Source of the DNA: Streptomyces sp. CC208A
GTDB lineage: Bacteria; Actinomycetota; Actinomycetes; Streptomycetales; Streptomycetaceae
Length of the DNA: 64,000 nt
Assembly (NCBI RefSeq): GCF_030010625.1
Contig: NZ_JASCXN010000004.1
Coordinates: 124,001-188,000 of the forward strand
Direction of reading: 5' to 3'
This document shows positions 61,731 to 64,000 of the stretch, one piece after another. The notes under the pieces were generated by a model. The model was given only the letters and a program-made list of their open reading frames with translations. It had not been told where the DNA came from and made no database searches. Within the stretch, counting starts at the first letter, position 1; each line of letters opens with the position of its first letter. The translations under genes and the position numbers were made by a program.

Positions 61731-62036
61731 GTGCCGACCTACCAGTACCAGTGCACCGAGTGCGGCGAGGGCCTTGAGGCGGTCCAGAAGTTCACGGATG
61801 ACGCGCTGACCGAGTGCCCCGCCTGCCACGGCCGCCTCAAGAAGGTGTTCTCGGCCGTCGGCATCGTCTTCAAGGGCTCGGGCTTCTACCGGAACGACAG
61901 CCGCGGCGCCTCGTCCAGCAGCTCCCCGGCCTCGAAGAGCTCGACGTCCTCGACGACGTCCACCTCGTCGTCCTCTTCGGACTCGAAGCCGGCCTCGACG
62001 ACGTCCTCGTCGGCGTCCTCGACTCCGGCCGCCTGA
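61731..62036 (+). CDS. FmdB-type zinc-ribbon protein (Ruc-like redox chaperone)
   Basis: A 101-residue protein starting at GTG behind AGGAGGAAG. Residues 1-50 form a zinc ribbon with CTEC and CPAC pairs and the conserved FTDDALTECPACHGRLKKVF, then GIVFKGSGFYRND; residues 58-101 are an almost pure Ser/Thr tail. This is the layout of mycobacterial Ruc (Rv0991c), a redox-regulated chaperone with zinc-bound Cys and a disordered C-terminus, which belongs to the HrcA heat-shock regulon. The CIRCE-like operator directly upstream supports the same control here. Function by homology. Confidence 0.85.
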   Translation: MPTYQYQCTECGEGLEAVQKFTDDALTECPACHGRLKKVFSAVGIVFKGSGFYRNDSRGASSSSSPASKSSTSSTTSTSSSSSDSKPASTTSSSASSTPAA

Positions 62037-62129
62037 CGCCGGACCCCATAACCCCGCCGGGACCCGGCCGTGCTCACAGAGACGCGGCCGGGTCCCGGCG
62101 CGTCCGGGGCGCTGCGTAGGGTGACGTCC

Positions 62130-63020
62130 ATGGCGACGACTCCCGGCACCAGCACCGCGTCCGACTCCTCTTCCTCCTCTTCCTTCGACGACCACGCCGA
62201 GATCGGTGTGATCGGCGGCTCCGGTTTCTACTCCTTCCTCGACGACGTCCGCGAAGTCACCGTCACCACCCCCTACGGCGACCCCAGCGACTCCCTCTTC
62301 CTCGGCGAGGTGGCGGGCCGGCGGATCGCCTTCCTCCCCCGCCACGGCCGCGACCACCGCATCCCCCCGCACCGGATCAACTACCGCGCCAACCTCTGGG
62401 CCCTCCGCTCCCTCGGCGTCCGCCAGGTCCTCGGTCCCTGCGCCGTCGGCGGGCTGCGTCCCGAGTACGGCCCCGGCACCCTCCTCGTCCCCGACCAGCT
62501 GATCGACCGGACGAAGAACCGTGTCCAGACCTACTTCGACGGCGAGCCGCGCCCCGACGGCGCCGTCCCGAACGTCCTCCACGTCTCCTTCGCCGACCCC
62601 TACTGCCCCGACGGGCGGCAGGCCGCGCTCAAGGCCGCCCGCGGCCGGGACTGGCAGGCCGTGGACGGCGGCACCCTCGTCGTCGTCGAAGGCCCCCGCT
62701 TCTCCACCCGCGCCGAGTCCCGCTGGCACGCTGCCAACGGCTGGTCCGTCGTCGGCATGACCGGCCACCCCGAAGCCGTCCTCGCCCGCGAACTCGGCCT
62801 CTGCTACACCTCCCTCACCCTCGTCACCGACCTCGACGCCGGCACCGAGACCGGCGAGGGCGTCTCCCACACCGAGGTCCTGCGCGTCTTCCGCGAGAAC
62901 ATCGGCCGGCTCCGCGACGTCCTCTTCGACGCGATCTCCGCCCTCCCCGCCACGGTGGACCGCGACTGTCTCTGCACTCATGCCCACGATGGCTGGGACC
63001 TCGGCATCGAACTGCCGTAG
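62130..63020 (+). CDS. S-methyl-5'-thioadenosine phosphorylase
   Basis: A 296-residue PNP/MTAP-family phosphorylase that salvages methylthioadenosine from polyamine and AdoMet metabolism. Motifs in order: EIGVIGGSGFY (about 25-35), PRHGRDHRIPPHRINYRANLWAL, VVVEGPRFSTRAESR and GMTGHPEAVLARELGLCY. A Ser-rich N-terminal extension (DSSSSSSF) of about 20 residues is unusual. ATG is the only good start. It follows the FmdB-type gene and may be cotranscribed. Confidence 0.9.
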   Translation: MATTPGTSTASDSSSSSSFDDHAEIGVIGGSGFYSFLDDVREVTVTTPYGDPSDSLFLGEVAGRRIAFLPRHGRDHRIPPHRINYRANLWALRSLGVRQVLGPCAVGGLRPEYGPGTLLVPDQLIDRTKNRVQTYFDGEPRPDGAVPNVLHVSFADPYCPDGRQAALKAARGRDWQAVDGGTLVVVEGPRFSTRAESRWHAANGWSVVGMTGHPEAVLARELGLCYTSLTLVTDLDAGTETGEGVSHTEVLRVFRENIGRLRDVLFDAISALPATVDRDCLCTHAHDGWDLGIELP

Positions 63021-63119
63021 AAGTCGGTAAACCACCCGCGGGGGTGGGCGAGTTGTCCACAGGACGTGAGCCGTCCACAGGCCGGAGCGGGATCGCGGCG
63101 CGGGCGGGACAGTGGCCGC

Positions 63120-63662
63120 ATGAACACGACTCGTACGCTCACGTCCACATCCGCCGTCGGCTCCGTCCCCTCCCCCTGCGAGGTGCCGGACTTCCCGCCG
63201 CTGCGGGTCCGCGGCGCGCGGTTCCGGCCGCGGCTGCGCCGCGCACCCGGCGCGCTCCTCGTCCTCACTGCCGCGGCGCTCGCCCTGACCGCCGCGCTGC
63301 CCGCCCCACCGGGACGGTACGACCCCGGGGCGCGCCCCGTGTCCGCTCCCGCGGCCCGCGCCCCCGCCCCGGTCCGGCTCGTCTCCGCGCCCGTACGGAT
63401 CGCGGACGCGGAGGCCGTACGGCTCCTGCGCGCCGGCGACCGGGTGGACGTCATCGCCGCCCCGACCACCGGCTCCCCGCTCGGGGGCGGCGGCAGCCCG
63501 GTGCGGGTGGTGGCACGGGCCGCCCGGGTGGCCGACGTACCACGGCCGTATGAGGCCCGTCCGGACGGCGGGGCGCTGATCGTCCTGGCCGTGCCCCGGG
63601 CGACGGCGACAGCACTGGCGGGTGCCGGTGTCACGTCCCAACTGGCGGTGACGGTGTGCTGA
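63120..63662 (+). CDS. SAF-domain membrane-anchored protein (CpaB/RcpC-like)
   Basis: A 180-residue protein with a basic N-terminus (RVRGARFRPRLRRAPG), one membrane helix at about 43-60 (ALLVLTAAALALTAALPAP), and a C-terminal extracytoplasmic domain in which VRLLRAGDRVDVIAAPTTG and ALIVLAVPRATATALAGA are typical of SAF/RcpC-CpaB proteins. The usual location next to mscL in Streptomyces fits. Function in the envelope is unproven. Confidence 0.75.
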   Translation: MNTTRTLTSTSAVGSVPSPCEVPDFPPLRVRGARFRPRLRRAPGALLVLTAAALALTAALPAPPGRYDPGARPVSAPAARAPAPVRLVSAPVRIADAEAVRLLRAGDRVDVIAAPTTGSPLGGGGSPVRVVARAARVADVPRPYEARPDGGALIVLAVPRATATALAGAGVTSQLAVTVC

Positions 63663-63776
63663 TTCGCACGGACTCACTGTCAAGTCACCGTCCCGTGTGT
63701 ACGGATTGGACGGCCTTGCGCCCTTCACGGCCTAATGGCTCCGCACACAGCGGTACACACGAAGAAAGGCACCTTG

Positions 63777-64000
63777 GTGGCCGAGAAGAAGGAAAGCGTG
63801 CTGGCGGGCTTCAAGGCCTTCCTGATGCGCGGAAACGTGATCGACCTGGCGGTGGCGGTCGTCATCGGTGCCGCGTTCACCAACATCGTGAACTCGGTGG
63901 TCAAGGGCATCATCAACCCGGTCGTGGGCGCCTTCGGCACGCAGGACCTGGAGAGTTACAGCACCTGCATCAAGGACCCCTGCACGATCGTGGACGGCGA
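63777..64000 (+). CDS. mscL: Large-conductance mechanosensitive channel MscL, 3' end outside window
   Basis: From GTG (63777) the frame stays open to the last base: [38 protein letters not shown] and [12 protein letters not shown] are the MscL N-terminus and pore-lining first helix with the [16 protein letters not shown] signature. 74 complete codons are visible; the second helix lies outside. The channel releases turgor on hypo-osmotic shock. GAAGAAAGG precedes the start by about nine bases. Confidence 0.93.
   Translation, partial: MAEKKESVLAGFKAFLMRGNVIDLAVAVVIGAAFTNIVNSVVKGIINPVVGAFGTQDLESYSTCIKDPCTIVDG

Overview
The window is typical Streptomyces (or close actinomycete) chromosome: very high G+C, many GTG and some TTG starts, ATGA/GTGA stop-start overlaps, an SsgA-like sporulation protein, a 1105-residue tricorn-like protease, paired DUF397/XRE proteins, and a FmdB-MTA phosphorylase-SAF-MscL segment at the right end. 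Species cannot be assigned from the sequence alone.

Layout. 0-12.6 kb: an operon with a solute-binding-like protein, a lipoprotein with a von Willebrand A domain and a membrane-anchored protein; a penicillin-binding protein; YbaK, EamA and DUF218 proteins; an SDR and a serine hydrolase; then an ECF metal transporter (M-Q-O) divergent from an ssgE-like gene. The leader of the transporter carries a Nur-like box and its M subunit starts MHVPDG, so nickel is the likely substrate. 12.6-24.7 kb: an MMPL exporter with its TetR regulator and twin palindromic operators, the tricorn-like protease, and a three-gene monooxygenase / alpha-beta hydrolase / SDR operon divergent from a MerR gene, in the same gene order as the mycobacterial mymA-lipR-sadH operon. 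24.7-28.7 kb: a small accessory patch of short zinc-binding proteins, DUF397, GntR and XRE regulators. 28.7-31.4 kb: exonuclease III, a GNAT protein and a secreted collagenase-like metalloprotease.

31.5-49.3 kb is the accessory core. A 2117-residue secreted RHS/YD-repeat protein with a distinctive 113-residue C-terminal tip lies on the minus strand. On the plus strand follows a run of immunity-type genes (SUKH-like, two HEAT-like proteins sharing a motif, DUF4265, YwqG/DUF1963), then a mobile unit made of an XRE-HTH protein, a degenerate tyrosine-recombinase-like protein and a DDE transposase-like protein whose start overlaps the recombinase stop. The segment from the immunity run to the transposase is bracketed by two 52-bp copies of a terminator hairpin; the right copy is the terminator of tRNA-Ala(CGC). 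A decayed fragment of a second recombinase-like gene sits beside the left copy.

49.4-64 kb returns to conserved chromosome. galU, a gephyrin-like MoeA (Glp), moaC, mogA, a RimJ-type acetyltransferase and glpR lie in one direction; Glp and GlpR link this cluster to cell division in Corynebacterium. Next come 5-formyltetrahydrofolate cyclo-ligase, a penicillin-acylase-family enzyme, a cation/proton antiporter that probably starts at CTG, an MFS transporter, a FmdB/Ruc-type zinc-ribbon protein directly behind a CIRCE-like operator, MTA phosphorylase, a SAF-domain protein and the start of mscL.
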